Below, one piece after another: positions 14,729 to 23,256 of a stretch of DNA of 32,962 nucleotides. The stretch covers positions 1 to 32,962 of the forward strand of contig JAFRQQ010000026.1 of assembly GCA_017428525.1 (NCBI GenBank), written 5' to 3'. The notes beneath the pieces are model-generated. The model searched no databases. It worked only from the letters and a program-made list of their open reading frames with translations, and was not told the DNA's origin. Made by a program: the position numbers and the translations under genes. Origin of the DNA: Clostridia bacterium. Lineage in GTDB: Bacteria; Bacillota; Clostridia; Oscillospirales; Acutalibacteraceae. Position 1 is the stretch's first letter. Each line of letters opens with the position of its first letter.

Positions 14729-15514
14729 ATGGCGCGGGAGATTTTCGCAAAAACGAAATATTTCATCATCGATATGGACGGCACGTTCTATCTCGACGGC
14801 AACATCATCCCCGGCGCGCTGGATTTCATCGACCGGCTGCATGAAACGGGCAGGGATTTCTACTTTTTCACCAACAATTCCTCCAACAATGTGGCCGTCT
14901 GCCGCGAGAAGCTCGCCAACATGGGCTTCCCCGTGGAGGAGGACCGCGTGATCATTTCCTCGCATGTGGCGGCGGCCTATCTCAAGCGCCGCTACCCCGG
15001 GAAAACGGTGTTTCTGCTGGGCAATGAACGGCTGACCGCGGATTTTGAAGCGGCGGGGATCCCGCTCGTGACGCAGGATCCGGAGATCGTGATGCTCGGC
15101 TTTGATACGACGCTGACCTACCAGAAAATCTGGGACGCCACGCGGTATCTGGCCGCGGGCGCGGTGTATCTCGCCACCCACCCCGACGTCAACTGCCCGA
15201 CCGCCGACGGCTTCAAACCGGATACCGGCGCGATGATCGAGATGTTCGCCGCCTCCACGGGCCGGCGGCCGCTCGTGCTCGGCAAGCCCATGACCGCGAC
15301 CGTGGATTACATCACGGAGCTGCTGGGCTGTGAACGCGAGGAGCTGGCCTTCGTGGGCGACCGGCTTGCAACGGATATCAAGATCGGCGCGGATCACGGC
15401 CTGCCCTGCGCGCTGGTTTACAGCGGCGTGACCACGCCGGATATGTACGCCACCTCGCCGATCAAGGCGAGCGTTGCGGTCGCGGATCTGAAAGCCCTGG
15501 CGACCTACCTTTGA
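14729..15514 (+). CDS. HAD-IIA family sugar-phosphatase-like hydrolase (NagD type)
   Basis: This 261-residue cytoplasmic protein is a haloacid-dehalogenase phosphatase with a C2-type cap. Motif I is IIDMDGTFYLDG (13-24, nucleophile Asp and general-acid Asp). Motif II is FFTNNSSNN (46-54). The motif III Lys is in LGKPM (near residue 190). Motif IV is FVGDRLATDIKIGADHG (near 210-226). NagD/AraL-like enzymes dephosphorylate small sugar or nucleotide phosphates. The exact substrate is not predictable. The ATG has AAAGGAG 8 nt upstream. The queT gene begins 109 bp downstream without an evident promoter of its own, so the two may be cotranscribed. Confidence 0.93.
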   Translation: MAREIFAKTKYFIIDMDGTFYLDGNIIPGALDFIDRLHETGRDFYFFTNNSSNNVAVCREKLANMGFPVEEDRVIISSHVAAAYLKRRYPGKTVFLLGNERLTADFEAAGIPLVTQDPEIVMLGFDTTLTYQKIWDATRYLAAGAVYLATHPDVNCPTADGFKPDTGAMIEMFAASTGRRPLVLGKPMTATVDYITELLGCEREELAFVGDRLATDIKIGADHGLPCALVYSGVTTPDMYATSPIKASVAVADLKALATYL

Positions 15515-15537
15515 TTTTTCGCAGCAATTGCTGCAAA

Positions 15538-15616
15538 CGTCGGTTCGAAACCTTCCCGACGGGCGCCTGCTCGGCGCCGAACAAAACTACAGGCGCTGCT
15601 CGGCAGCAAAAGGAGC
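15538..15616 (+). promoter_or_regulatory. Structured leader of queT, candidate preQ1 riboswitch
   Basis: Three perfect hairpins are packed into this leader: CGTCGG/CCGACG (15538-15543 with 15556-15561, 12-base loop), GGCGCC/GGCGCC (15562-15567 with 15573-15578) and GCTGC/GCAGC (15595-15599 with 15603-15607). Between the last two lies an A-rich single strand, GAACAAAACTACA. The first loop contains CCTT, which can pair with AAGG of the ribosome-binding site (15610-15613). That would make a pseudoknot hiding the site. Loop-to-RBS pseudoknots next to a hairpin and an A-rich linker are features of preQ1 riboswitches, and queT is a classic target. Class III, known from Ruminococcaceae, is the most likely type. 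The class assignment is inference. A 14-bp palindrome (15521-15534) lies just upstream. Confidence 0.55.
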
Positions 15617-15623
15617 ATGAAAA

Positions 15624-16157
15624 ATGAATAAAAACATCCGTTATCTTGTCATCGGCGCGCTGATTGCCGCGCTGTATGCCGCACTGTTTTACGCGCAGAA
15701 TCTGCTGCTGCCCGGCACTGCCACCATGGCGGTGCAGTTCCGCGCGGCTGAGGCGCTGAATGTGCTCGCGCTGTTCACCCCCGCGGCGATCCCCGGGCTG
15801 ACGATCGGCTGTGTGATTGCAAATGTCGCCAGCATCGGCCAGGGCCTGCCGCTGGACCTGATTTTCGGTTCGCTCGCGACCCTCGGCGCGACGGCCTGCA
15901 TGTGGCTGCTGCGCAAGGTGAAGATCAAGGGCTATCCGCTGTTCGCGATGCTGATGCCCGCCGTGTGGAACGGCGTGATCATCGGCTGGGAGATCGAGCA
16001 GTTCTTCATCGACGGCCCGTTCACCGGCGTCGGCTTCCTCACGCAGGGCGGTCTGGTCGCTCTGGGCGAGCTGGGCGTGATGCTGACCCTCGGCAGCCTG
16101 CTGTACTGGGTGATCGTCAAGCGCCGTCTGGAGCAGAAGCTCTTCCGGCCGGAATAA
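15624..16157 (+). CDS. queT: QueT transporter family protein (queuosine precursor uptake)
   Basis: This 177-residue membrane protein has five to six hydrophobic segments and the QueT family's conserved pattern. MAVQFRAAEALNVLALFTPAAIPGLTIGCVIAN (about 35-67) is followed by a Gly-rich segment DLIFGSLATLGA, and the end carries a short basic tail. QueT proteins are predicted substrate-binding (S) components of energy-coupling-factor transporters that take up queuosine precursors such as preQ1. No ECF ATPase or T subunit is encoded nearby, so it would share a common module, as is usual for such families. The ATG at 15624 has AAAGGAG 8 nt upstream, and that site is part of the candidate riboswitch. 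An overlapping ATG at 15617 is out of frame. Confidence 0.88.
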   Translation: MNKNIRYLVIGALIAALYAALFYAQNLLLPGTATMAVQFRAAEALNVLALFTPAAIPGLTIGCVIANVASIGQGLPLDLIFGSLATLGATACMWLLRKVKIKGYPLFAMLMPAVWNGVIIGWEIEQFFIDGPFTGVGFLTQGGLVALGELGVMLTLGSLLYWVIVKRRLEQKLFRPE

Positions 16158-16198
16158 CGCCCGCGCGTAATAGCTTTTTCCATATTCAATGAAACAAA

Positions 16199-16248
16199 CA
16201 GCCCCCGCTTTCCGGCGTTGCATCCGGGAAGCGGGGGCTGTGTTTCTT
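16199..16248. terminator. Strong, probably bidirectional terminator
   Basis: A long GC-rich stem (16199-16215 region with 16224-16240; CAGCCCCCGCTT against AAGCGGGGGCTG) lies between the convergent queT and GH106-like genes. TGTTTCTT follows on the plus strand and TGTTTGTTTC on the minus strand, so it can serve both. Confidence 0.85.
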
Positions 16249-16265
16249 ATCAATGCGTCAGGTTC

Positions 16266-19200
16266 TTATTTGTCGGTCTCCGGCACCGGCGCTGCGAGCA
16301 GGCCGAGCGGGCGCAGGACGTATTCATTACTCCAGCCGCAGCCGTCGCTGCGCCAGGCGTAGGGGCCGTGCCAGGAGGCGCGGGTATCGGTCAGATGCAG
16401 CGGCCCGAAGGCGTTGTAGCGGTTGCCGAAGAAGGTCAGATCCACCGTGTGGCTGCCCGGCGTCACCGCCGCTGTCAGCGTGTAGGGCGGATAGATGATC
16501 CGGCCGCAGGGTGCACCGTCCACGGCGACGCCCAGCAGCGCGCCGCGGTAGCGCGAGGCGGTCAGACGCAGATGGCTGCCGGTTTCGACGGGCAGGTGAT
16601 AGACCACGTTGCCGCCGTAGAAGGGCAGACCCTGTCCGCACAGGTCGCCGAAGGCCAGCTTCTCCGGCAGCGGGATCAGCTTGCAGCAGGCGCCGGCACA
16701 GGCAACGCCGAAATCGCCGAGCAGATAGCACCATTCCGTGTGGGTCGTTTTGCCGAAGGGGAGGACGATCTCCAGCTGATGGACGCCGGGCGTGAGCGCG
16801 GGCAGCGCGACGGTTTTGATGTCCTTATCGACATACCAGCCGGTCACGGCGTTCGCGACAGGCGCGCCGTCCAGCAGGAGCTGCGCTTTTTCCGCATCCT
16901 CGAGCGCGAGCTGCGGCGCATCGACGGCGACCGTGCTTTCGATCGTGAAGCGCAGGCGGATGCGGTGGGTCACGGTTTCTTTTTCCAGCACCCACGGCTG
17001 CGGCACATGGCCGCCGCGTTCCGGCCAGCCCATCGCCGCGCGGCAGAGGTTGTCCAGCCGCAGGATCTCCTCACGCGGCTGCCAGGGCGCGTCGTCCAGC
17101 GCGAATTCCGCCTGATCGAGCACGAGCACATTCGGCTCGCTCAAGGTATACGGCACGGCGTCGGGCAGTTCGCATTGCGTGAATGCCGGCGCATCCGGCG
17201 CTTCCCCGGGCTGCGCGGCCTGCCCGTCCTCCAGCCGGAGCAGCAGGCTGTCATAATCAAAGAAGGTCCACGGGATGACCGTATCGCCCTGCACATAGCT
17301 GCAGGGCAGGGGACGGATTTCGCCCGTCAGCGTGTCATAGAGCTTCGGCGTGCAGACGCCCTGCACGCGGATGCGCAGGTTTTCGCTGCGCGGGATATCT
17401 TTATTGTAGGGCTCGCAGCAGTGGCTGACGAAAAGCCAGCGGCCGTCGCCGTCGCGCCGGAGCTGATAGATCAGATCCTCGCTCAGCCGGCCGTCCGCGC
17501 GGCGCAGAGTCACGGTGCGGAAGGGCGCGAGCGCTTCCAGAATGCGGCTGCGCTCAAACGGGATCAGCGCGGCGTCGGCGCAGAGCTTCGCCCCGCGGTC
17601 GGAGGGCAGGGCGTTTTCGAGCGTCGGCGCGCTGCCGATGAACAGCAGGGTGCCGCCGGCGGCGCGGAAGGCCTCGAGCCGCTCGAGCGTGGAAGAACGC
17701 AGCGTTTCGCAGCCGGAAACCAGAATGACGTCGTAGGCCATTTCGCCCACCTGCAGCGGCGCGCCGCCCTGCGGGCAGAGCGTGGGCAGCAGGCTCTCGC
17801 TGATATAGTTGAAATCGACGCTGCCTTTCAGGAGCATCGCGGCAAGGTCGAGGAAATCCCGATCCATGCTCTCGCGCCGCAGTGCGGTCTGATCGTTCGG
17901 GCCCCAGTGCAGCCAGTAGCTTTCCACCGGATGAATCACGCCCACGCGCACCACGGGCTTGCCGCGGGTCATGGCGGTGTTCACACGGGCGAAATGATCC
18001 TCCAGGCAGGCGAATTCGCCGTACCACGGGGACTGATAATGGATGGAGGCCGGATAATCGCGCTTGGCCTCGCCGCCCATGGCATACCACGAAAGATGCG
18101 GCACGCGGACCGTCACGCCCAGGCAGGCCTGCCAGTCGCCGTGCAGCTTGTAGCCGCGGAAGTCATAGTCCCAGCCGGTCACGCCGTAGAGCTCGGAGAG
18201 CATGCCCTCGCGCCCGAACTGATGAACGGCGGACTGCGCCTGCTTCGCGGTCGTGAATTCAAAGCTGGCGCAGAGCATATCGATGCCGGGCAGGTCGAAG
18301 CCGCGGTAGGAGCGCATCGTTTCACCCAGCGCGGCGGTCTGGCTGCGCAGGGTCGGCTCCTCCATCAGGTGGCCGGTCAGGGCGATGCCGTGCTTGCGGC
18401 ACCAGCCGCCGCAGGTGTCGGCGAAGGCGGCCGCGAAGCGCTCGGCAATGTGATCGTGATAGCGATAGCGCGCCTGCGAAACCTGCCCCGCCGGCAGCTC
18501 CCAGAAGAGCTCGGGCAGCGTCGCCATCACATCCGCGCCGTCATACTGCGCGGCGTAGGTCGCGGGCAGATCGTCCGTCCACGGCATCAGGATATCGTCG
18601 GTATCGGCCGCGTTGTTGAGCAGTTTTTTGCGCGTGAACTGCGGCTCGTCGGTGAAGATCGCGGGCACGGCGCCGTCGAAGGCATCGCCGACGGTTTCCG
18701 CATAGCGGTCGTGCGTGACCGCTACGAACCGGGCGACAGCCGCGGGATCGAGCGTGTTGAGATAGGTCTGATTGTTGTACCACGCGGAGGGCGCGTGAAT
18801 CTTGAGATAGGCAAACCATTTTGTGCCGGCTGCCGCCGCGTCCGGCTCGATGCGGCGATAACTCTGCAGGCAGCCGTCGGCGTCGAGCTGCACGTCATAG
18901 CAGGCGAGCAGATGCCCGGCGCCTTCGCGCCCGCCCTCGGCGCAGGAATCGACGGAGGCGGCCAGCGCGTCGTCGTTTTCCTCGCAGGGCGTCGTTGTCA
19001 TCAGCAGGCAGCGCGCGCGGTACTGCGGATCCTTCGTCACAAGGCCGCCCGCCGCGCCGGAGGGCCAGCGGTCCTCGTCATAGAGCCAGGCGAGCATCTG
19101 CTCGGCCTCGGCCTTTTTGACGCAGGCCTTGACCAGCGCCATGAATTCGTCGCTCAGGTAGGGCGTCGCCATGCCGGTGCGCACATGCATATGGAAGCCG

Positions 19201-19358
19201 CCCAGTCCCATCTGCTTGAAGACCTCGATCTGACGCAGCAGCTCCGCTTCCTTGAGCGTGCTGTTCCATGCCCAGAAGGGCGTGCCGCGGTATTCGGCGG
19301 TCGGGTTGCGAAACAGGTCGTCCGACAGGACGGGCGCGGTGTTTTTCTTATAAAGCAT
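16266..19358 (-). CDS. GH106-like glycoside hydrolase (putative alpha-L-rhamnosidase type)
   Basis: This 1,030-residue protein has no signal peptide and should act in the cytoplasm. The N-terminus carries the GH106-type opening: RGTPFWAWN (24-32), QMGLGGFHMHVRTGM (49-63), YLSDEF (67-72) and WLYDEDRWPSGAAGG (91-105). In the middle, GIALTGHLMEEPTL and the acidic residues of an ITDEPQF-like segment (FTDEPQF) fit a TIM-barrel active site. The C-terminal 250 residues look like beta-sandwich (galactose-binding-like) domains ending in GPLHLTDTRASWHGPYAW. Family GH106 removes alpha-L-rhamnose from plant or bacterial glycans and glycosides, but related sequences have other specificities, so substrate is inference. 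The start has AGGAG 8 nt upstream. It is third in an operon behind an alpha/beta hydrolase (29 bp gap) and an ene-reductase. Confidence 0.75.
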   Translation of the reverse strand: MLYKKNTAPVLSDDLFRNPTAEYRGTPFWAWNSTLKEAELLRQIEVFKQMGLGGFHMHVRTGMATPYLSDEFMALVKACVKKAEAEQMLAWLYDEDRWPSGAAGGLVTKDPQYRARCLLMTTTPCEENDDALAASVDSCAEGGREGAGHLLACYDVQLDADGCLQSYRRIEPDAAAAGTKWFAYLKIHAPSAWYNNQTYLNTLDPAAVARFVAVTHDRYAETVGDAFDGAVPAIFTDEPQFTRKKLLNNAADTDDILMPWTDDLPATYAAQYDGADVMATLPELFWELPAGQVSQARYRYHDHIAERFAAAFADTCGGWCRKHGIALTGHLMEEPTLRSQTAALGETMRSYRGFDLPGIDMLCASFEFTTAKQAQSAVHQFGREGMLSELYGVTGWDYDFRGYKLHGDWQACLGVTVRVPHLSWYAMGGEAKRDYPASIHYQSPWYGEFACLEDHFARVNTAMTRGKPVVRVGVIHPVESYWLHWGPNDQTALRRESMDRDFLDLAAMLLKGSVDFNYISESLLPTLCPQGGAPLQVGEMAYDVILVSGCETLRSSTLERLEAFRAAGGTLLFIGSAPTLENALPSDRGAKLCADAALIPFERSRILEALAPFRTVTLRRADGRLSEDLIYQLRRDGDGRWLFVSHCCEPYNKDIPRSENLRIRVQGVCTPKLYDTLTGEIRPLPCSYVQGDTVIPWTFFDYDSLLLRLEDGQAAQPGEAPDAPAFTQCELPDAVPYTLSEPNVLVLDQAEFALDDAPWQPREEILRLDNLCRAAMGWPERGGHVPQPWVLEKETVTHRIRLRFTIESTVAVDAPQLALEDAEKAQLLLDGAPVANAVTGWYVDKDIKTVALPALTPGVHQLEIVLPFGKTTHTEWCYLLGDFGVACAGACCKLIPLPEKLAFGDLCGQGLPFYGGNVVYHLPVETGSHLRLTASRYRGALLGVAVDGAPCGRIIYPPYTLTAAVTPGSHTVDLTFFGNRYNAFGPLHLTDTRASWHGPYAWRSDGCGWSNEYVLRPLGLLAAPVPETDK

Positions 19359-19387
19359 ACGGGTTCTCCTTCCGTTTCAGATCCGAA

Positions 19388-20218
19388 TTACAGACCCTTT
19401 TCCGTCAGCCACGGGCGGGCGAGCGCATAGGTTTTTGCGCCGTTCTGCGACATGTAGGTGCTGTGCTGCTCGCCGCGCAGGATCACCCAGTCGCTGCCGG
19501 GAATCTGCTCGCCGAGGTAGCGGGTATCCGAAACCCACATGATATCGTACTGTCCGCTGACCACGTAGGTCGGGCAGGTGATCTTCGAGAGCAGCTCAGG
19601 CGTGAAGTCCGGCTCCTCGAGCATCAGGTCATTCAGCTTGTCGTGCTTGAAAAGATTGCGCAGCGCCACGCCGATCGGGAAATAGGGCTTGAAGGTCTCC
19701 GGTCTGGAATTCGCGCCGCAGGCGATGACCGCGCCGGGCACCTCCGGGGCCATCGCGGCCAGTGCGATCACGTCGATCGCGCCGTCGCTGTGGCCGATCA
19801 GGACCGGTTTTTCGAGCCCGAGCGCGGCGATGAAATCGCAAAGATCCTGTGCCATGGCTTCATAGGAAATCTCGCCCGGATCGCTGCTTTGCCCGTGGCA
19901 GCGGCTTTCCGGCAGATAGACGGTGTAATCGTTGGCAAAATAGGAAGCGGCCTCATCCAGCGAGCGCACGCTCCCGCCGTTGCCGTGCACGAGGATCAGC
20001 GGCGGCTTTTCTCCGTCGCCCCAAATCTGATAGTGCATGCGCACCTGCGGCAGCTGGATAAACGTATCCTCCGCGGGGGCGTCCAGCGGCGCGGGCACTT
20101 CCGTGCGCGGGAGATCGATCATATGGTAGTCCTGCGGGTGCAGCACGGCGTCGAGCTGACTGTAAAGGCCGCCGAAGGAGAGCGCAAGGCTGAGCAGGAT
20201 CGTTGTGAAGGATTTCAT
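19388..20218 (-). CDS. Alpha/beta hydrolase with N-terminal membrane anchor or signal
   Basis: This 276-residue protein has the full alpha/beta-hydrolase set: oxyanion region LVHGNGG (76-82), nucleophile Ser144 in GHSDG (142-146), acid Asp225 in SGQYD, and His252 in GEQHSTY. The first 20 residues are hydrophobic (ILLSLALSFGGLYS) with one Lys near the start, so it may be exported or anchored, unlike its operon partners. The Asp after the nucleophile (GHSDG) is known from some C-C-bond and ester hydrolases of this fold. The exact reaction (esterase, lactonase or other) is not decidable. GAGGAGG lies 6 nt before the ATG. It sits 11 bp after the ene-reductase gene and 29 bp before the GH106-like gene. 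Confidence 0.9.
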   Translation of the reverse strand: MKSFTTILLSLALSFGGLYSQLDAVLHPQDYHMIDLPRTEVPAPLDAPAEDTFIQLPQVRMHYQIWGDGEKPPLILVHGNGGSVRSLDEAASYFANDYTVYLPESRCHGQSSDPGEISYEAMAQDLCDFIAALGLEKPVLIGHSDGAIDVIALAAMAPEVPGAVIACGANSRPETFKPYFPIGVALRNLFKHDKLNDLMLEEPDFTPELLSKITCPTYVVSGQYDIMWVSDTRYLGEQIPGSDWVILRGEQHSTYMSQNGAKTYALARPWLTEKGL

Positions 20219-20229
20219 TGTCTGCCTCC

Positions 20230-22299
20230 TCAGTCAATGGCCAGCACGGCGTCGAGCGCGGCGCGCGTGGCATCGGCAATCCGGCCGCTGTGCTCCGCGT
20301 CGCCGATCAGGCGGGCCTGCGGGCAGACGGCGCGGCAGGCGTCATAGAGCGCATGCTCCGGCCGCACGCCCATGGCGAGCACCACGGCGTCGGCGGCGAT
20401 CTCATCGGTCTTTTTCGTCTTGCAGTCCTCCAGCACGGCGAACTGCGCCTTGATTTCCACGAGCTTTTTGCCGGTCAGGATCTGCGTGCCGACTTTTTCC
20501 AGCTTGGGCATCAGATCGTTTACATGCTGCATCCAGGTGCCGGGCGCGACCGTATCGGCCATTTCGACCACGGTCACGCGGTTCGCGCCGCAGAGGAATT
20601 CCGCCGTTTCCAGCCCGGTCATGCCGGAACCGATGACGGCGACGGTTTTGTCCTTGAGCTGAACGCTGCCGTCCAGAATGTCGGTTGAGGTATACACATG
20701 GGGCAGATCGACGCCGGGGATCGACCGCGGGCGCAGCGCGACGCCGCCGGTGGCGATAATCAGCGCGGCAGGTTTCAGCGCGGCGATCGTTTCCGCCGTA
20801 GCTTCTTCGCCCAGACGCAGCTGCGCGCCGGCCTTGACCGCCTGATGCACGAGATCGTCGATGCACCACTGCATTTTCTCCTTGCCGGGCGCGGCCGCCG
20901 CCAGGCGGAGCTGACCGCCGGGCGCGGTTTCTTTTTCAAATACAGTCACGGCAAAGCCGCGCTGCGCGAGCAGGCGGGCCGCCATCAGACCGCCGGGACC
21001 TGCGCCGACCACCACGGCCGTGCGCCCGTCGCCGTTTTGCTTGAGCGTCGTCGCTTCCCGGCCGACAAAGGGGTTGACCGAGCAGCCGCCGTTGCCGCCG
21101 ATATAGGCGTTCTCCTGCATGCTCTGGATGCAGTACAGGCAGCAGATGCAGCGCGAAATATCCTCCGGATGACCGCTCTCCGCCTTTTCCGCCCAGTGGG
21201 GGTCGGCGATGTGCGGGCGGCCGAGGGAAACGAGATCCTGCGTGCCGTTCTGCAGCTGCGTCTCCGCCTGCTCCGGGCTGCGGATCAGGTTCGCGGCCAG
21301 CACGGGGATGCTGACGGCTTCCTTGACGGCCTTAGCCATGTAGGCGCGCCAGCCGCAGGCAAAGGACATCGGTTCGAGCCAGTAATTGAAAGTGTCATAG
21401 GCGGCGGAGGATACGTCGATCGCGTCCGCGCCGGCCTGCTCCAGCCGCCGGGCCATCTCCACGCCCTCGTCGAGCGCGTAGCCCTTGCCGGGCTGACCGA
21501 TCATCGCGTAGCATTCATCCACCGTCAGCCGCACGATCACCGGGAAGTCTTTGCCGCAGCGGTCCTTGATGCCCTGCAGGATCTCGATCAGGAAGCGCAT
21601 GCGGTTCTCGAGCGAGCCGCCGTATTCATCGGTGCGGTGGTTGGTGTTGGGGGAGAGGAACTGCTGAATCAGATAGCCGTGGGAGGCGTGCAGCTCCACG
21701 CCGTCCGCGCCGGCCGCCTGCACGCGCGCCGCCGCCGCGATGAACTGATCGCGCAGCTTCTTGACGCCGCGGTTGGTCAGCGGCAGCATCACGGAATCCG
21801 CGAAATAGCTGCGTTCGCATTTGGAGGGCGCCACGACCGGCGGCACCAGATGGTGCTGCATGAGCACCTTGCCCGCGGGCACGATTTTATACAGCAGCTC
21901 CGCGTATTTCGGCGTGCGGCGGTCGAGCGCAATGCTCATGGGCACTGTGCCGATCAGCAGGCCGAGATTCTGCCGGCCGGGATGATGCAGCTGCACAAAG
22001 AGCTTCGCGCCGTGCTTGTGGATGCGCGCGGCAAAGGGGCGGAAGGAATAGATATTTTCATCCTGACTCATGGAAAGCTGGCCGAAGGCCGAAGCGCCGG
22101 TCACGTCGTTGACGCGCGTGATCTCGGTGATGATCAGCCCCGCGCCGCCCTTGGCGCGTTCTTCGTAATAATCCATGAGCTTCTGCGTCGGCGTGCCGTC
22201 AAACTGCCCCATGCCCATGAGCATGGGCGCCATGACAATGCGGTTTTTCAGCTCGCAGGTGCCGATGCGGATCGGGGAAAACAGCGTTTCGTAAGCCAT
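20230..22299 (-). CDS. NADH:flavin oxidoreductase / 2,4-dienoyl-CoA reductase-type ene-reductase
   Basis: This 689-residue enzyme combines three parts. The first is an FMN-binding old-yellow-enzyme barrel (1-370; substrate and flavin motifs HASHGYL 204-210 and HRTDEYGGSLENR 221-233). The second is a Cys cluster for a 4Fe-4S centre (C384, C386/C387, C390 and C406 in GGCSVNP). The third is a FAD/NAD(P)-binding module (VVVGAGPGG 429-437, VAVIGSGMTGLETAE 553-567, terminal IGDAEHSGRI). Relatives reduce activated C=C bonds in dienoyl-CoA, bile acids, flavonoids and similar compounds, usually in anaerobes. The frame extends 13 codons upstream, but the ATG at 22299 has GGAGGG 7 nt ahead. It is the first gene of a three-gene operon with a hydrolase and a GH106-like enzyme, divergent from an SDR gene. 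Confidence 0.93.
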   Translation of the reverse strand: MAYETLFSPIRIGTCELKNRIVMAPMLMGMGQFDGTPTQKLMDYYEERAKGGAGLIITEITRVNDVTGASAFGQLSMSQDENIYSFRPFAARIHKHGAKLFVQLHHPGRQNLGLLIGTVPMSIALDRRTPKYAELLYKIVPAGKVLMQHHLVPPVVAPSKCERSYFADSVMLPLTNRGVKKLRDQFIAAAARVQAAGADGVELHASHGYLIQQFLSPNTNHRTDEYGGSLENRMRFLIEILQGIKDRCGKDFPVIVRLTVDECYAMIGQPGKGYALDEGVEMARRLEQAGADAIDVSSAAYDTFNYWLEPMSFACGWRAYMAKAVKEAVSIPVLAANLIRSPEQAETQLQNGTQDLVSLGRPHIADPHWAEKAESGHPEDISRCICCLYCIQSMQENAYIGGNGGCSVNPFVGREATTLKQNGDGRTAVVVGAGPGGLMAARLLAQRGFAVTVFEKETAPGGQLRLAAAAPGKEKMQWCIDDLVHQAVKAGAQLRLGEEATAETIAALKPAALIIATGGVALRPRSIPGVDLPHVYTSTDILDGSVQLKDKTVAVIGSGMTGLETAEFLCGANRVTVVEMADTVAPGTWMQHVNDLMPKLEKVGTQILTGKKLVEIKAQFAVLEDCKTKKTDEIAADAVVLAMGVRPEHALYDACRAVCPQARLIGDAEHSGRIADATRAALDAVLAID

Positions 22300-22329
22300 A
22301 ATCAGCCCTCCAGTTTTTGTTATGTCCCT

Positions 22330-22358
22330 ATTATACATGATTCCGCGCCGGATTGCAA
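22330..22358 (-). promoter_or_regulatory. Promoter of the ene-reductase / hydrolase / GH106-like operon
   Basis: On the minus strand TTGCAA (22353-22358), 17 bp and a perfect TATAAT (22330-22335) lie 31 bp before the start at 22299. Confidence 0.88.
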
Positions 22359-22363
22359 TTGCA
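22354..22363. promoter_or_regulatory. Palindrome between divergent promoters, candidate operator
   Basis: TGCAATTGCA is a perfect 10-bp palindrome. It overlaps the -35 of the leftward promoter and ends 3 bp before the -35 of the rightward promoter. A dimeric regulator bound here could control both arms. This is inference; no regulator gene lies nearby. Confidence 0.4.
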
Positions 22364-22365
22364 TA

Positions 22366-22394
22366 TTTACAGTTGCGCCCGATTATGGTAAAAT
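22366..22394 (+). promoter_or_regulatory. Promoter of the SDR / 813-residue protein operon
   Basis: TTTACA (22366-22371), 17 bp and TAAAAT (22389-22394) with an extended -10 TGG. Its -35 is only 7 bp from the -35 of the divergent ene-reductase promoter. Confidence 0.82.
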
Positions 22395-22423
22395 ACTGTC
22401 AGAATGCAATACAGGAGGAATCA

Positions 22424-23206
22424 ATGATGCTGAAAAACAGAAATGTAGTGCTCACAGGCGCCGGCAGCGGGATCGGTCTGGAGGTGCTCAAACTCCTTGC
22501 CGCCGAGCCGACGAACAAAATCCTCGCCGTGGATAAGGATACCGCCCGCATCACCGGCTTCGGCGACAACGTGATCCCGATGGAGATCGACATTTCCTCA
22601 AAGGAAGCGGTCGACGCGGTGTTTGATTATGCCGTGGAGGCGCTGCCTTTCATCGACATTTTCTACGCGAACGCGGGTTATCCGTATTATGAAGCGGTGG
22701 ACTATGTGGACTGGGACCGCACGGCGCGGCTGTTTGAAACCAACGTCTTTTCGCCGATCTATTCCTATGAGAAATACCGCGACTACCTCCACGGGCGCGA
22801 CGGGCACTTTGCCATCACGGTGTCGGCAATCGGCAAGATGGCGATCCCGGGCTACACGATCTATTCCGCCTCCAAATTCGCCATGCACGGCTTTCAGGAG
22901 GGCATCCGCTACGAGCTGCCGAAAAATATCAAACTGACCTGCCTGTATCCGATCGCGACGAACACCGGCTTTTTCAAGGCGGCGAATCCGAAGCCCTTTG
23001 AGAAGCCCTTCCCGGTGCAGCAGCCGGAGCTGGTGGCGCGCAAGATGGTCGACGGGCTGGAAAAGGGCGCGAAATTCGTCAATCCCAGCGGCCTGTTTAC
23101 GCTTTCGGGCGTGCTGTTCGCGGTTCTGCCGCCGGTGAAAGCCGTTTATGTGAAGCTAGAAAAGAACAAGCTCACGCGCTTTCTGGCGGGCAAGCCCCGT
23201 CTTTGA
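22424..23206 (+). CDS. Short-chain dehydrogenase/reductase (SDR family)
   Basis: This 260-residue classical SDR has the NAD(P)-binding motif TGAGSGIG (11-18), an acidic residue at the end of the second strand (AVDKD) that favours NAD(H), the NAG motif (83-85), catalytic Ser134 and the YSASK pair Tyr147/Lys151. The extended C-terminus (FKAANPKPFEKPF... then a hydrophobic LSGVLFAVLPPVKAVYV stretch) resembles membrane-associated SDRs acting on lipids or steroids. The substrate is unknown. AGGAGG lies 5 nt before the ATG at 22424; the ATG at 22427 is an alternative start. The downstream 813-residue protein gene starts 50 bp after the stop, with no terminator between, and both share the promoter at 22366-22394. 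Confidence 0.92.
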   Translation: MMLKNRNVVLTGAGSGIGLEVLKLLAAEPTNKILAVDKDTARITGFGDNVIPMEIDISSKEAVDAVFDYAVEALPFIDIFYANAGYPYYEAVDYVDWDRTARLFETNVFSPIYSYEKYRDYLHGRDGHFAITVSAIGKMAIPGYTIYSASKFAMHGFQEGIRYELPKNIKLTCLYPIATNTGFFKAANPKPFEKPFPVQQPELVARKMVDGLEKGAKFVNPSGLFTLSGVLFAVLPPVKAVYVKLEKNKLTRFLAGKPRL

Positions 23207-23256
23207 GTCTGCGCCGGTGCAGCGGCGAACACGCAAACGGGGAAGGAGCGGCGCAG

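Noticed and set aside
15521..15534. GCAGCAATTGCTGC palindrome as terminator of the HAD gene
   Set aside because: No T run follows it on the plus strand; it may instead be part of the queT leader, so no terminator is called.
16218..19430. 1,070-residue plus-strand open frame opposite the GH106-like gene
   Set aside because: Low-complexity Arg/Ala/Gly/Gln composition, no recognisable motif or start signal, and it mirrors the codon bias of the real minus-strand gene.
20698..22536. 612-residue plus-strand open frame opposite the ene-reductase
   Set aside because: Shadow of a well-motifed enzyme; it also runs through two promoters and the SDR start.
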